A DNA stretch of 51,272 nucleotides from Cyclobacteriaceae bacterium (GCA_003565295.1 PXCO01000327.1:1-51272); one strand, 5' to 3'; shown: positions 38,170 through 47,486, counted from the stretch's first letter. Notes: generated from the letters alone by a model not told the origin. Program-made: numbers and translations.

Positions 38170-38835
38170 ATGAGCAAGTTTAAATGGATTATAGGTATAA
38201 GTTTGTATGCACTAGGGCTTTTAGGTTGTGATAATAGTGCTTCCAAAATGGACTGGAAAGAAGGGGATATTCTGTTTCAAGACGGAGAATGTGGAGATTT
38301 TTGTAATGCCATCAGGAAAGTGACCAATGGATATGAAGGCAGGGGATTTTCGCACAACGGTTTACTAGTTAAAATGGGAATGGATTGGATGGTCTTGGAA
38401 GCCATTTCCTCGGGTGTGACCTTGACCCCACTGGATACTTTTTTATTGAGGAATTTAACCCCTGATGGTGAACCTAAGGTGGTGGTAGGCCGTCTCAAGG
38501 AACCTCATCGTCCATTGATAAGGAATGCTGTAAAGGTGGGGAAAACGTTGATAGGAAAACCGTATGACCATGCCTTTGATTTTTTTAACGACGCCTATTA
38601 TTGTTCAGAACTAATCCATGTGGCCTTTATGAAGGCTAATCTTGGGCATCCGGTTTTCGAAGTAAGCCCAATGACCTTTAAAGACCCCGATACCCAAGAA
38701 CTTTTCCCCGTGTGGGAGACTTACTTTGAGGATTTGGGCATACCGGTTCCGGAAGGTGAACCAGGCCTAAACCCCGGCAGCATGTCCCTGGATCCCGCCC
38801 TTGAGATAATATATGAATTTTCTACAGTGGATTAA
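38170..38835 (+). CDS. YiiX/YebB-like NlpC/P60-type lipoprotein hydrolase
   Basis: A 221-residue lipoprotein with a signal ending in LGLLGC (Cys18). The body has the circularly permuted papain-like layout of the YiiX/YebB family: His in GFSHNGLLV and Cys in YYCSELIHVAF. These act as thiol hydrolases on amide bonds of wall peptides or lipids, although for this group substrates are unproven. The ATG at 38170 is preferred to the TTG at 38164 that overlaps the previous stop. It is the third gene of the polX unit. Confidence 0.8.
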   Translation: MSKFKWIIGISLYALGLLGCDNSASKMDWKEGDILFQDGECGDFCNAIRKVTNGYEGRGFSHNGLLVKMGMDWMVLEAISSGVTLTPLDTFLLRNLTPDGEPKVVVGRLKEPHRPLIRNAVKVGKTLIGKPYDHAFDFFNDAYYCSELIHVAFMKANLGHPVFEVSPMTFKDPDTQELFPVWETYFEDLGIPVPEGEPGLNPGSMSLDPALEIIYEFSTVD

Positions 38836-38902
38836 AGTCCTTTAAGGGTGGGTAGTGTTTTCAGAAAATTGGTATATTGGGTGAAAATCAAATGAACCTA
38901 AA

Positions 38903-39847
38903 ATGAACCGAAGAGAGGCATGTAAGCAAGTCGCCCTGTTATCAGGAGCCCTGTTTTCCACCAATGTTTTTACCAGCAGCGCTTCAGCAGAAATGCTGTA
39001 TCAAAAAAATGGTCCCCAACCTTTTTACCTATTTACAAAAGTACTACAATGGTTACCCCTGGAGGATGTGCCCAGGGCAGTACAGGATATGGGGTTTTCG
39101 GGGGTTGACTTGCCGGTAAGGGAAAATGGTTTTTTTGATGTGAATGAAATGGCCGCTAAGCTTCCGGCAATCATTGCGGAAAGTGAGAATTTGGGTTTAC
39201 ATACACCAGTCCTCACCACCAACATGAATGTAAACCGTATGCAAGAAATGGAGGAATTTCTCAAGACGCTTTCCGGGGAAGGGATTCAGCATTATCGAAT
39301 GGGCTACCTTAGTTTTCAATCCAAGGACATCATGGGGGAGCTCAAAAAGCTGAACGGGCAATTAAAAAAAGCTGCCGAGTTGCACGACAAGTACGGGGTT
39401 ACAGGCCATTATCAAAACCATGCGGGTGCCAGAATAGGAGGGTCGGTTTGGGAAATCTACCACATGCTAGAAGACATAGATCCCAATCACATAGGTATAC
39501 AATTCGACCTGAGGCATGCCACAGTGGAGGGGTTTCGCTCATATGAGAATGTTTTTCACCTAGTGAAAGATAAAATTAAAAGCTTCGACCTTAAAGATTT
39601 TGTGTGGGGAAATCCTAAGGGTACAGGAGATGTACCTGTAAATGTGCCTTTGGGTGATGGGAATGTGAAGTTTGAGCTGCTCAAAGAACACCCCCATTGG
39701 GAAGATGAGCAAATGCCTAAGATTCTGCACGTGGAATATGATCTGGGGGGAGCAGAGCATGGGCATAAGGACCCCAGTATTCCCCCGCAACGGATACTTT
39801 CGGCAATTTCAAAGGACGTGGAGGTCTATGCATCTCTTTTTGCATGA
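38903..39847 (+). CDS. Secreted sugar phosphate isomerase/epimerase-like TIM-barrel protein
   Basis: A 314-residue member of the xylose-isomerase-like AP-endonuclease-2 superfamily. The N-terminus MNRREACKQVALLSGALF is a Tat-like signal. The TIM barrel shows QDMGFSGVDLPVRENG, HYQNHAGAR, GIQFDLRHATVEG, SFDLKDF and HVEYDLGG, giving metal-ligand His/Asp/Glu positions. Exported versions in Bacteroidota often work with Gfo/Idh/MocA and DUF1080 proteins on keto-sugars, and one such set lies at 21.4-26.1 kb, but they are far apart here and any link is inferred. Confidence 0.85.
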   Translation: MNRREACKQVALLSGALFSTNVFTSSASAEMLYQKNGPQPFYLFTKVLQWLPLEDVPRAVQDMGFSGVDLPVRENGFFDVNEMAAKLPAIIAESENLGLHTPVLTTNMNVNRMQEMEEFLKTLSGEGIQHYRMGYLSFQSKDIMGELKKLNGQLKKAAELHDKYGVTGHYQNHAGARIGGSVWEIYHMLEDIDPNHIGIQFDLRHATVEGFRSYENVFHLVKDKIKSFDLKDFVWGNPKGTGDVPVNVPLGDGNVKFELLKEHPHWEDEQMPKILHVEYDLGGAEHGHKDPSIPPQRILSAISKDVEVYASLFA

Positions 39848-39981
39848 TGGGCCAGGTTTCTTTTTATCCATGTTCTAATTGATGGATCCCATCTCTATTA
39901 GGTTTGTTCATTGTTTTGCTCAAATCTGGAAAGCTGGAATGGCTTTTGGGGAAGTAAAACAACACCAAAAACACGAACTCC

Positions 39982-41472
39982 ATGCAAAAGATAGTCTCTG
40001 GGAAATTGGTTAAGGAAATTGATGAAGCCTATATAAACCATGCGCAAATAACCTCTACCCAACTAATGGAAAGGGCTGCAGTGGCATTTTCTGATTGGTT
40101 TCTTCAGCTTTTTTCTACCGATATGAGGATATGCATTTTTGTGGGTACCGGTAACAATGGTGGAGATGGTGTGGCCATAGCCAGGTTGTTATGGAAGAGT
40201 GGGTACAGGGTACAAGTGGTTTACCTCGGTGATCTTTCCAAGGCCTCTCAGGATTTCAATATCAACAGAAACCTTTTGCCTGAAAAGGTGCATTTTATTC
40301 CTTATGAGGTCTATAGTGCTGAAAGCTCCGAAAAGGAAGTGCTTATAGACGCCCTGTTTGGGGTAGGGATAAACCGCCCCCTAGAGGGGGTATATAAGGA
40401 GTTAGTAAAGCAAATAAATCAACGTAAATCTACTGTAGTAAGTGTGGATATGCCTTCAGGGTTGCCTTCTGACAGCCTGATAGAAGGTGATGCGGTTGAG
40501 GCCACGTATACGGTATCTTTTCAGTTCCCCAAATTTTCATTATTGCTGCCCGAGCATGCAAGGTATACCGGAAAATTGGTGGTGAAGGATATCGGCATAG
40601 CCATGGATGTGCTTAAGGACGTGGACCAAAAAAAATATTGGGTGGGGCCAGATATGGTGAAACCACTGCACAAAAACTTTCATACATTCAGTCATAAGGG
40701 GGATTTTGGAAAGGTTTTGCTTATTGGGGGGAGTTACGGGAAAATTGGCGCCATTCTACTAACGACCAAGGCAGCGCTAAGGGCGGGTGCAGGATTAGTT
40801 TCCACCTTTTGTCCTTCCTGTGGTGTGGAAATCATCCAAAGCAATATTCCTGAGGCGATGGTGGTGCCGGGTACCGGGGAAAGAGAGGTTTCGCTCCCAT
40901 TGGACGCCTCTGCATTTGATGCCTTGGGAGTGGGCCCGGGGATGGGGCAGGGGGGCAAAGCGAGTGAGCTTTTGGATTATGTACTCAAAACTTATCAGCA
41001 ACCCATGGTATTGGATGCTGATGCCCTGAACCTGTTATCTGCAAATAAAGACTGGTACGGATATTTAGAAGGCAGGGTACTTACCCCCCATCTCAAGGAG
41101 TTTGAAAGGTTGGCGGGGCCTTGTGAGGATCATATTCAGCGGTTGAAATTGGCAAAAAGTTTTGCCATGGATCATAAATGCATCTTGGTGCTCAAGGGGG
41201 CCTTCACCTGTATCAATCTCCCAAATGGTGAACAATACTTCAATAGTAGCGGAACCCCTTATTTAGGGACTGGGGGAACAGGGGATGCACTTACCGGGAT
41301 AATTACTTCATTTTTAGGGCAGGGTTATTCATCGGCAAATGCTGCAATTGCAGGTGTATTTCACCATGGGCTGGCAGGGGAAATTGCCGCTAGGGATAAG
41401 AGAAAAGGGATACTGGCCTCAGATGTGATTGAGGCTTTGCCAGCAACATTTCTGGAGCTGGACGTGAATTAA
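39982..41472 (+). CDS. nnr: Bifunctional NAD(P)H-hydrate epimerase / ADP-dependent dehydratase
   Basis: A 496-residue repair enzyme. The N-terminal YjeF_N half (about 1-210; VGTGNNGGDGVAIARLL) epimerises damaged NAD(P)H hydrates, and the C-terminal ribokinase-like half (about 220-496; LLIGGSYGKIGA, GVGPGMGQGG, GTGGTGDALTGII) dehydrates the S form with ADP. Both halves are complete. It stands between a 134-base empty gap and a convergent membrane-protein gene whose stop is 2 bases away. Confidence 0.94.
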   Translation: MQKIVSGKLVKEIDEAYINHAQITSTQLMERAAVAFSDWFLQLFSTDMRICIFVGTGNNGGDGVAIARLLWKSGYRVQVVYLGDLSKASQDFNINRNLLPEKVHFIPYEVYSAESSEKEVLIDALFGVGINRPLEGVYKELVKQINQRKSTVVSVDMPSGLPSDSLIEGDAVEATYTVSFQFPKFSLLLPEHARYTGKLVVKDIGIAMDVLKDVDQKKYWVGPDMVKPLHKNFHTFSHKGDFGKVLLIGGSYGKIGAILLTTKAALRAGAGLVSTFCPSCGVEIIQSNIPEAMVVPGTGEREVSLPLDASAFDALGVGPGMGQGGKASELLDYVLKTYQQPMVLDADALNLLSANKDWYGYLEGRVLTPHLKEFERLAGPCEDHIQRLKLAKSFAMDHKCILVLKGAFTCINLPNGEQYFNSSGTPYLGTGGTGDALTGIITSFLGQGYSSANAAIAGVFHHGLAGEIAARDKRKGILASDVIEALPATFLELDVN

Positions 41473-41473
41473 A

Positions 41474-41926
41474 TTAGTGAGGCCAAGGTTGGGTGATCCT
41501 TTCTCTGATATAGTTTTTATACGAACTTCCAAGGCAATAGATGGCTGCACCCAGCAGTAAAGTTATGTGAAACAAGCCATTGTTATAGATGCCCAGGAAG
41601 GCATTCAGGGCACTCCAAAAGGAGTCTGAATGAAGCACTTTATCTCTTACCCAATTGAGAGAAAAAAGTAACCTGAGTAGTATTGAAAGCAATGCTAAAG
41701 CTCCCCCTATCATTCCATAAACGGGTCTTTTATAATGTACCAATAGTCCTATTGCGGCTATGGTTTCAATTGCTGCTACAAATACGGCCCAGAAAATATT
41801 AAAGTCCATTTCTCCGATCAGCTTCATTTTGGTGAAACCACCAAAAAGCAGAAGGCCGGCCAATGAAAACCGGATGATATGTCCTCCAACAGCTTCGGTT
41901 TTTAGAAATTTCAAAAATTTGTCCAT
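41474..41926 (-). CDS. DoxX/DUF417-like membrane protein
   Basis: A 150-residue protein with four hydrophobic segments, a short polar N-terminus and a DoxX-like first half (RFSLAGLLLFGGFTKMKLIGEMD). The family has been linked with redox and envelope functions but not well defined. It lies between two unrelated genes; its stop abuts that of nnr. Confidence 0.65.
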   Translation of the reverse strand: MDKFLKFLKTEAVGGHIIRFSLAGLLLFGGFTKMKLIGEMDFNIFWAVFVAAIETIAAIGLLVHYKRPVYGMIGGALALLSILLRLLFSLNWVRDKVLHSDSFWSALNAFLGIYNNGLFHITLLLGAAIYCLGSSYKNYIRERITQPWPH

Positions 41927-41956
41927 ACACTAACAATTTAGAAAATTTTTGGATGT

Positions 41957-41993
41957 AGGACAAAAAGAAGGCCACAATTTTTAAACTGTGGCC
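41957..41993 (-). terminator. Intrinsic terminator after asnS
   Basis: GGCCACA / TGTGGCC stem (41970-41976 and 41987-41993) with a partly paired A/T-rich loop. On the minus strand it is followed by TTCTTTTTG. It lies 8 bases after the asnS stop. Confidence 0.75.
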
Positions 41994-42000
41994 ATAATAA

Positions 42001-43452
42001 TTAAAATTCCGCGTTTCCGGGGGTTCTTGGGAAGGGGATCACATCCCTGATATTTCCCATGCCTGTTACGAATTGCACCATTCGCTCAAAGCCGAGTCCA
42101 AAGCCGGCATGTGGAGTGGTGCCGAATTTGCGGGTGTCCAGGTACCACCACATCTCTTCTCTGCTGATACCAAGTTCCTTCATTCTTTCCACCAGCTTAT
42201 CTAGTCTTTCCTCCCTTTGCGAGCCCCCTACGATTTCACCTATACCCGGAAAAAGGATATCCATGGCAGCCACAGTTTTACCGTCATCATTTTGTTTCAT
42301 GTAAAAGGATTTGATGGCCTTGGGGTAATCAAACAGAATCACGGGTTTTTTGAAGTGTTTTTCTACAAGGTACCTTTCATGTTCAGACTGTAAGTCAGTA
42401 CCCCAGTCTGTGATGGGGAAAGCAAATTTTTTCTTTTTGTTTGGCTTGGATTCCCGGAGGATTTCAAGGGCCTCTGTATAAGAAATTCTAACAAACTCAT
42501 TTTCAGTAACGAACTTAAGCCTTTCAATCAGCCCCATTTCGCTCCTCAATTCCGCCTTTTTGCCTTTTTCCTCCTCTTCGGCTCTTTTATCCAAAAACTC
42601 CAGGTCATCTTTGCAGTTTTCTAAGGCGTAGGAAATGATGTATTGCAGAAATTCCTCAGCTAAATTCTGGTTATCTTCAGCGTCATAAAAGGCCATTTCA
42701 GGTTCGATCATCCAAAATTCGGCCAGATGCCTGGTAGTATTGGAGTTTTCAGCCCTGAATGTGGGGCCAAAGGTGTAGATTTCAGATAAGGCGAGTGCTG
42801 CTAGCTCCCCTTCCAATTGCCCGGACACGGTCAGGTTGGTTTCCCTTTCGAAAAAGTCCTGAGCAAAATCTATTTGCCCTTCCTCAGTTTTTGGGGGGTT
42901 TTTCAGGTCCAGGTTAGTCACCCTAAATGTTTCGCCTGCACCCTCTGCGTCAGAGGCAGTGATGATGGGAGTATGGATTAGGAAAAAACCCTTCTTATGA
43001 AAATACTCGTTGACGGCAAAGGCAAGATGGTGCCTCACACGGAAAATGGCCGCAAAAGTATTGGTGCGCATACGCAGATGGGCGTTTTCCCGTAGAAACT
43101 CCATGGAGTGCTTTTTGGGCTGAATGGGGTATTTTTCTGCATCAGCCTCTCCGAGTACCTGGATTTCTTCGGCCAAAAGCTCGGTGACCTGCCCGCTTCC
43201 CTGGGAAGCCACCACTTTCCCTATGGCTTTTATACAGGCTCCGGTGTTGACCTTTTTCAGCGTTTCCTCAGAAATGGCGTTGGGATCAGCTACAATTTGG
43301 TAATTTTGTATACATGACCCGTCATTTAGGGCGATAAAGGTGACGTGCTTGTTGCTTCTTTTGGTGCGAACCCAACCCATGAGAGTGACTGCATCTTCCA
43401 CCTTTCCATGTTTTATCATGGTGTTGATTTTGATCCTTTTGTTAAACGCCAT
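42001..43452 (-). CDS. asnS: Asparagine-tRNA ligase
   Basis: A 483-residue class II synthetase that charges tRNA-Asn. An N-terminal OB-fold ([19 protein letters not shown]) is followed by the catalytic core with motif 2 [21 protein letters not shown] kept short here as [19 protein letters not shown], and motif 3 [10 protein letters not shown]. The pair TFRAENS and the IPFPRTPG end identify AsnRS rather than AspRS. It is a single gene with its own terminator and a divergent 203-base gap to rpoN. Confidence 0.96.
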   Translation of the reverse strand: MAFNKRIKINTMIKHGKVEDAVTLMGWVRTKRSNKHVTFIALNDGSCIQNYQIVADPNAISEETLKKVNTGACIKAIGKVVASQGSGQVTELLAEEIQVLGEADAEKYPIQPKKHSMEFLRENAHLRMRTNTFAAIFRVRHHLAFAVNEYFHKKGFFLIHTPIITASDAEGAGETFRVTNLDLKNPPKTEEGQIDFAQDFFERETNLTVSGQLEGELAALALSEIYTFGPTFRAENSNTTRHLAEFWMIEPEMAFYDAEDNQNLAEEFLQYIISYALENCKDDLEFLDKRAEEEEKGKKAELRSEMGLIERLKFVTENEFVRISYTEALEILRESKPNKKKKFAFPITDWGTDLQSEHERYLVEKHFKKPVILFDYPKAIKSFYMKQNDDGKTVAAMDILFPGIGEIVGGSQREERLDKLVERMKELGISREEMWWYLDTRKFGTTPHAGFGLGFERMVQFVTGMGNIRDVIPFPRTPGNAEF

Positions 43453-43655
43453 TTTCTGAATTTTATATGTTGATGGTAGTTGTTAATAGTCAATTTCCGC
43501 TTTCTCAGGGAAAAACAAAGTGCAAAAAAACGATATAATAAGCTTTTTATCAAAATTTTGATCTTATTTCCTAAATTTGAAGATCAATTTGCCTATTCGT
43601 AGGCAATGCCAACTTTAAGATCAACTACCTAACATTTTATGCCCTGTACGATTTT

Positions 43656-45110
43656 ATGCAAAAACTGAATTTAAACCAGATATTATCTCAAAAACTTTCT
43701 CCACAGCAAATCCAATTTATAAAATTGCTCCAAGTACCTACTGCAGAACTGGAGACAAGGATTGAGGAGGAACTGGAGATAAACCCAGCCCTGGAAGAGG
43801 GCAGGGAAGAAGAGCCTGATACCAATACAGAGGAGTTTCCAGACAGCATGGATACCGGAGAGGCCAAAGAGGATAAGGACATCAACATCGAGGAATACCT
43901 CAATGATGAATACGGTGGGTACAAAATGCAAGGTGACGGTAACTATGGCAACGATGAGGAAGAGAGAGAAATCCCAATCTCCAGTGGGGTTTCCCTTCAT
44001 GAGCAGCTTGTTTCCCAGCTCAACTTCCTTAAACTGAATGAAAGGCAAAAAATAATAGGAAAGCAGCTAATTGGGAGTATTGAAAGTGATGGCTATATCC
44101 GCAGGGATTTGGAGGCCATTGTGAATGATCTTGCATTTAGCCAGAACGTGGAAACCGATCTGGATGAGCTGGAGGAGATACTTGTGAAAATTCAATCTTT
44201 TGACCCTCCCGGCATTGCAGCCAGAAACCTTCAGGAATGCCTCATTATCCAATTGGAGCGGAAGGAACACCATCAAGATAACATTGTTCAGCAGGCCATA
44301 TTTGTGATCCAGCATTGTTTTGACGAATTTATCAAAAAGCATTATGACAAGATCCAAAAGAAGTGTCATGTGGATGAGGAGATGCTGAAAGAGGTGGTGC
44401 ATCTTATCACACGATTGAACCCCAAGCCAGGAGGGGTATCAGATGGTATGATCAGGACCCAATACATTTTGCCGGACTTTATCCTTCAAAATGTCAACGG
44501 CAAGTTTGAGATCTCCTTAAATGCTAAAAATGCACCTGAACTCAGGGTGAGCAGGTCATACTCTGAAATGTTCAGTGCCTATGACAAAAGTGACAAAAAG
44601 GACAAAAAACTGAAAGAGACGGTTTCCTTTGTCAAGCAAAAGCTGGATGCCGCAAAATGGTTTATTGATGCCATCAAGCAGCGGCAGCAAACTTTGCTGA
44701 AAACCATGCAGGCGATTCTGGATTTTCAATATGAGTTTTTCTTGGACGGTGACGAGACCAAACTCAGGCCTATGATCTTGAAGGATATTGCCGAGCGGAT
44801 TGATATGGATATTTCCACTGTCTCCAGAGTGGCCAATAGTAAAGCTATACAAACGGAATTTGGAATCTTTCCCTTAAAATATTTCTTCTCAGAGGGAATA
44901 TCTACGGAAGGTGGTGAGGATGTTTCCAACCGTGAGGTGAAAAGTGTCCTGAACAAGTTAGTGGAGACAGAAGACAAGAAGAAGCCGCTATCTGACGATA
45001 AGCTGGTGAAACTACTGAATCAAAAGGGATATAACATTGCAAGAAGGACTGTGGCAAAGTATAGGGAACAGCTGCAGATACCTGTGGCTCGATTAAGAAA
45101 AGAACTGTAG
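43656..45110 (+). CDS. rpoN: RNA polymerase sigma-54 factor
   Basis: A 484-residue sigma-54 factor. Region I is Gln-rich (KLSPQQIQFIKLLQVPTAELE), followed by an acidic region II (about 40-110), the core-binding region, a helix-turn-helix and the C-terminal RpoN box ARRTVAKYRE. It directs transcription that needs enhancer-binding ATPase activators; none is encoded in this window. A TAAATTTG element at 43572-43579 could be the promoter -7 region. The next gene starts at the last base of its stop codon. Confidence 0.95.
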   Translation: MQKLNLNQILSQKLSPQQIQFIKLLQVPTAELETRIEEELEINPALEEGREEEPDTNTEEFPDSMDTGEAKEDKDINIEEYLNDEYGGYKMQGDGNYGNDEEEREIPISSGVSLHEQLVSQLNFLKLNERQKIIGKQLIGSIESDGYIRRDLEAIVNDLAFSQNVETDLDELEEILVKIQSFDPPGIAARNLQECLIIQLERKEHHQDNIVQQAIFVIQHCFDEFIKKHYDKIQKKCHVDEEMLKEVVHLITRLNPKPGGVSDGMIRTQYILPDFILQNVNGKFEISLNAKNAPELRVSRSYSEMFSAYDKSDKKDKKLKETVSFVKQKLDAAKWFIDAIKQRQQTLLKTMQAILDFQYEFFLDGDETKLRPMILKDIAERIDMDISTVSRVANSKAIQTEFGIFPLKYFFSEGISTEGGEDVSNREVKSVLNKLVETEDKKKPLSDDKLVKLLNQKGYNIARRTVAKYREQLQIPVARLRKEL

Positions 45111-45733
45111 TGAACAGAAGATTAGCAGAGGTGCTGTCGGTGGTTTTGCAGCCATTGACAGTGCCAACTTTTATTACCGCCATACTATTTTATATCACCC
45201 CCGAGGCTACCAGCGTTCCAATGAGCGCTAAGTGGTCTTTACTTTTGATGATCATGCTCACCACATTCCTGGTGCCGGTCATCAGCATGGTGGGGATGAA
45301 AATGACCTCTTCTATTTCAAGCTTTAAGATGCAGGATAAAAAGGAGAGGATAATGCCCTTTTCCATCATTTCTTCTTTCTATTTAATGACGGCCCTTTTT
45401 TTTCACCACAAACTGAATGTGGACTATTTATTGGTGGGTACTATGGCCATTATTGCTCTTTGTGTGATAGTGCTTACCATTATTACGGTGTTTTGGAAAA
45501 TAAGTGCCCATATCACAGGTCTGGCAGGTATGCTGGCCATGATTGTGGTGCTGGCCATCAAATATGATTTCAACATCCTTATCTATCCCATGATTGTCAC
45601 CATCATGGCCTGTGGGGCAGTGGCCACGGCAAGGCTCTCATTGGGTGCGCATAAACCTTCTGAGATTTATGGAGGTTTTATTTATGGCTTTTCCTTTTGC
45701 TTTATTGCTTATTATTACGTGTTGCTCATTTAA
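45110..45733 (+). CDS. PAP2-like membrane protein
   Basis: A 207-residue polytopic membrane protein, five to six helices. The segment ARLSLGAHKPSEIYGGFIYG resembles the C-terminal half of the PAP2 phosphatase signature, with its His, but the first half of that signature is not evident, so catalytic activity is uncertain. It starts with a GTG that shares one base with the rpoN stop (TAGTG), so it is translationally coupled to rpoN. Its stop overlaps the convergent gene by four bases. Confidence 0.7.
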   Translation: MNRRLAEVLSVVLQPLTVPTFITAILFYITPEATSVPMSAKWSLLLMIMLTTFLVPVISMVGMKMTSSISSFKMQDKKERIMPFSIISSFYLMTALFFHHKLNVDYLLVGTMAIIALCVIVLTIITVFWKISAHITGLAGMLAMIVVLAIKYDFNILIYPMIVTIMACGAVATARLSLGAHKPSEIYGGFIYGFSFCFIAYYYVLLI

Positions 45734-46467
45734 AATAAGGCAACAGAAACCCCGAAATTAAACTGAGTGGCCTCGGTCCCGAATGGCCCCTGGCCTTCCC
45801 TGAAAACGCCGTTTAACCCATAATAAGACCAGACGTTGAAGCCAGGGAAACCCAGTCGGGTGTAAACCCCATACCGTATCGGGCTAAGTCCATAGTCTTG
45901 GCGGTTTTTTACCTGTTGATTGAGCCCATCTGCGTTTGTCACCTCTACCTTAGTGTGGGCGGCATATAGAAGGCCTACCTTGGCTCCTACGGCCACTCTG
46001 AAGCCCCGATTATAGTTGTCCCTATTCAGGTGATAACGGAATTCCAAGGGGATGTCCACATAGTTTAAAGCTATGGTGTTTTTATCCACCAAGACATTTT
46101 CGCCGAAAACCTCATTGATAGGGACGATCTGGCTGGAATTGGGACCTATTTCCATATTGGGTACCAGGGTTTGATCATCCTGAAAAGCCAGTTTTTCCAG
46201 CCCTAGGCCAATGCCCGGATTAAAGGTTACGCCGGAGTTCTCTCCCAGGTTTAGGGAGGTCTGGTAATAAACATTAAATACCCTTGAGGCAATAAAACGT
46301 GTGTTTAAATCCTCGGGGCGGTTATTCAAAAAGTTAAAACCAAAATCCAAAAAAAGGTCACCCTTGATATTGGGCCTGCCTCCTATGGGGGTTCTTTCTT
46401 TTTCTTGTGCCACCACCTCCCAAGAGAGGACACAAAACAACAATAGTGATAAAGTAAACTTGTTCAT
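45730..46467 (-). CDS. Outer-membrane beta-barrel protein, PorT-like
   Basis: A 245-residue protein with a signal peptide (MNKFTLSLLLFCVLSWEVVAQ) and alternating polar/apolar strands ending in a final Phe, as expected for an outer-membrane barrel (e.g. YVDIPLEFRYHLN, RVAVGAKVGLLY). It fits the broad porin-family/PorT-like class; no specific role. The ATG at 46467 begins the signal peptide; the TTG nine codons earlier would put polar residues ahead of it. Confidence 0.72.
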   Translation of the reverse strand: MNKFTLSLLLFCVLSWEVVAQEKERTPIGGRPNIKGDLFLDFGFNFLNNRPEDLNTRFIASRVFNVYYQTSLNLGENSGVTFNPGIGLGLEKLAFQDDQTLVPNMEIGPNSSQIVPINEVFGENVLVDKNTIALNYVDIPLEFRYHLNRDNYNRGFRVAVGAKVGLLYAAHTKVEVTNADGLNQQVKNRQDYGLSPIRYGVYTRLGFPGFNVWSYYGLNGVFREGQGPFGTEATQFNFGVSVALF

Positions 46468-46602
46468 AAAAGAAACTGCAGTTGAAATTTTCAAGGGGCT
46501 AAATTAGGAAATCTTACTTGATTACATGAGGTAAATCTCTTAATTATTCTTAATTGAGGTTTTTGAATGGAAGAGTTTCCCTGATCTTGCCTTCCTTTGT
46601 TA

Positions 46603-46633
46603 TTTGTAATTGTTGGGATATTCCCTACATTTG
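46603..46633 (+). promoter_or_regulatory. Promoter of tRNA-Arg
   Basis: TTTG at 46603, then 19 bases, then TACATTTG at 46626-46633: a full match to the Bacteroidota vegetative promoter TTTG-N19-TAnnTTTG. It lies 15 bases ahead of the tRNA. Confidence 0.75.
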
Positions 46634-46648
46634 CATTCGCAAAGAAAT

Positions 46649-46722
46649 GGCCTCGTAGCTCAACTGAATAGAGCACCTGATTACGGCTCAGGAGGTTTCA
46701 GGTTTGAATCCTGACGAGGTCA
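46649..46722 (+). tRNA. tRNA-Arg (anticodon ACG)
   Basis: A 74-base cloverleaf without an encoded CCA. The acceptor stem pairs GGCCTCG with CGAGGTC (one G-T pair) and the discriminator is A. The anticodon stem pairs CCTGA with TCAGG around the loop TTACGGC, giving anticodon ACG at 46683-46685. The T arm is CAGG/CCTG with loop TTTGAAT. Inosine at the first anticodon position would let it read CGU, CGC and CGA. A good promoter precedes it and a terminator follows. Part of its sequence is duplicated 84 bases downstream. Confidence 0.95.
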
Positions 46723-46726
46723 CTTC

Positions 46727-46756
46727 AAAACCCTGCACCGTCAGGGTTTTTCTTTT
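46727..46756 (+). terminator. Intrinsic terminator of tRNA-Arg
   Basis: AAAACCCTG / CAGGGTTTT stem with a CACCGT loop, followed by a T-rich run, immediately after the tRNA. Confidence 0.85.
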
Positions 46757-46760
46757 TTTA

Positions 46761-46787
46761 CTGGTTACGGTTCAGGTGGTTTCAGGT
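46761..46787 (+). repeat. Partial duplication of tRNA-Arg (attachment-site-like)
   Basis: Bases 46761-46787 match the tRNA at 46677-46703 at 24 of 27 positions without gaps (anticodon stem-loop through the start of the T arm; core GGTTTCAGGT identical). Tyrosine integrases often recombine in this part of tRNA genes, so this may be the remnant of an att site. It is followed directly by the truncated end of the hsdR fragment. Confidence 0.7.
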
Positions 46788-47083
46788 CCTTTGCTGATGA
46801 CGAAAATTTGGATAAACTGAAAAAGTACCTGACCAGTGTCAACCAGGTAGGCAACCCTGTCCCGGAGGATTTTTGCCCGTTCAAACACATTCCCCTTGTT
46901 GATGGCATTGAGAATTTGGATAAACTCCCTTTCAGACAGCTTGATCTTGTTGTGTTTTTCCAGCTGGGTTTTCAGATTGGCAAGCAGGGCAGATTCATAT
47001 GGAATCAATACCTTCTTGTATCCCAATTGCCGTAGCTGTACAATCAGATTGTTTTCGAGGGCCTTTTCGGGTTGGGTGGTCAT
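46772..47083 (-). pseudogene. Type I restriction enzyme HsdR, N-terminal fragment
   Basis: A 103-codon frame. Its first 75-80 residues resemble the N-terminal region of type I restriction subunit R (EKALENNLIVQLRQLGYKK, LSEREFIQILNAINKG, GNVFERAKILRDR); a full subunit has about 1000 residues. The frame then runs into unrelated sequence and stops inside the tRNA duplication, so more than 90 per cent of the gene is missing, including the nuclease and helicase parts. The ATG at 47083 overlaps the stop of the Abi fragment upstream (ATGA), as in an intact operon. Not functional as a nuclease. Confidence 0.85.
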
Positions 47084-47400
47084 GTGGTGATAAGGTGTGC
47101 AATCACATGGTTTTCTGGAGCCACCACGTTGAGTAGGTACTTTATTATGCAGAGATGAACGTACAGTTTTTGGAATTCATGCTGTTGTGGAGGTTCAGTA
47201 ACCCACTTAAGCGGTGCCGGTGCCTTGGTTATTGTTTTGAATGTACCAGGTAAGTTTCTGTTCCAAGGTCGGGCATGATGGGCACAGTAATTTCTTATCT
47301 GAGCTATTGATTGAAGCCAACTTGGTAGGTAGGTATGGTTTATTGTTCCATATTCTTCAGCGATGATGTCTTTAGATTTGACGGTATGTTTAAGGTATAT
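47080..47400 (-). pseudogene. Abi_2-family (AbiD/F-like) abortive-infection protein, C-terminal fragment
   Basis: An open stretch of about 106 codons with no start codon. It contains the Abi_2 signature: KDIIAEEYG, then LPSWLQSIAQIRNYCAHH followed by ARPWNR, which matches the family pattern (R-N-x-x-A-H-H-x-x-x-W-N-R). The first half of the gene is missing and a TAA lies in frame at 47401-47403. Abi_2 proteins form RNase-like phage-defence or toxin modules and often sit inside type I restriction-modification operons. Its stop codon overlaps the hsdR start. Confidence 0.82.
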
Positions 47401-47486
47401 TTATCGCAGATTTCCGGAAGTCTATATGGTTTCCAAGTTTCTGCTAATCCTTTGAACCTCACTTTTGGTGCTTTTCCTGTCATCAT
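47395..47486 (-). pseudogene. Type I specificity subunit HsdS, N-terminal fragment
   Basis: Starting at two ATGs (47486 and 47483), the first 28-30 codons read KAPKVRFKGLAETWKPYRL, the usual beginning of a type I specificity subunit (KxPxLRFKGF...W). Homology breaks near 47395-47405, where the Abi fragment begins in another frame; the hsdS frame runs on to a stop without further similarity. About 95 per cent of the gene is missing. Confidence 0.75.

Noticed and set aside
43541-43579. TTTTG ... TAAATTTG as a full rpoN promoter
   Set aside because: Spacing between the two elements is about 11 bases, too short for the consensus; only the -7 part is mentioned.
46808-47035. 75-codon plus-strand frame opposite the HsdR fragment
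   Set aside because: The opposite strand has clear HsdR similarity.
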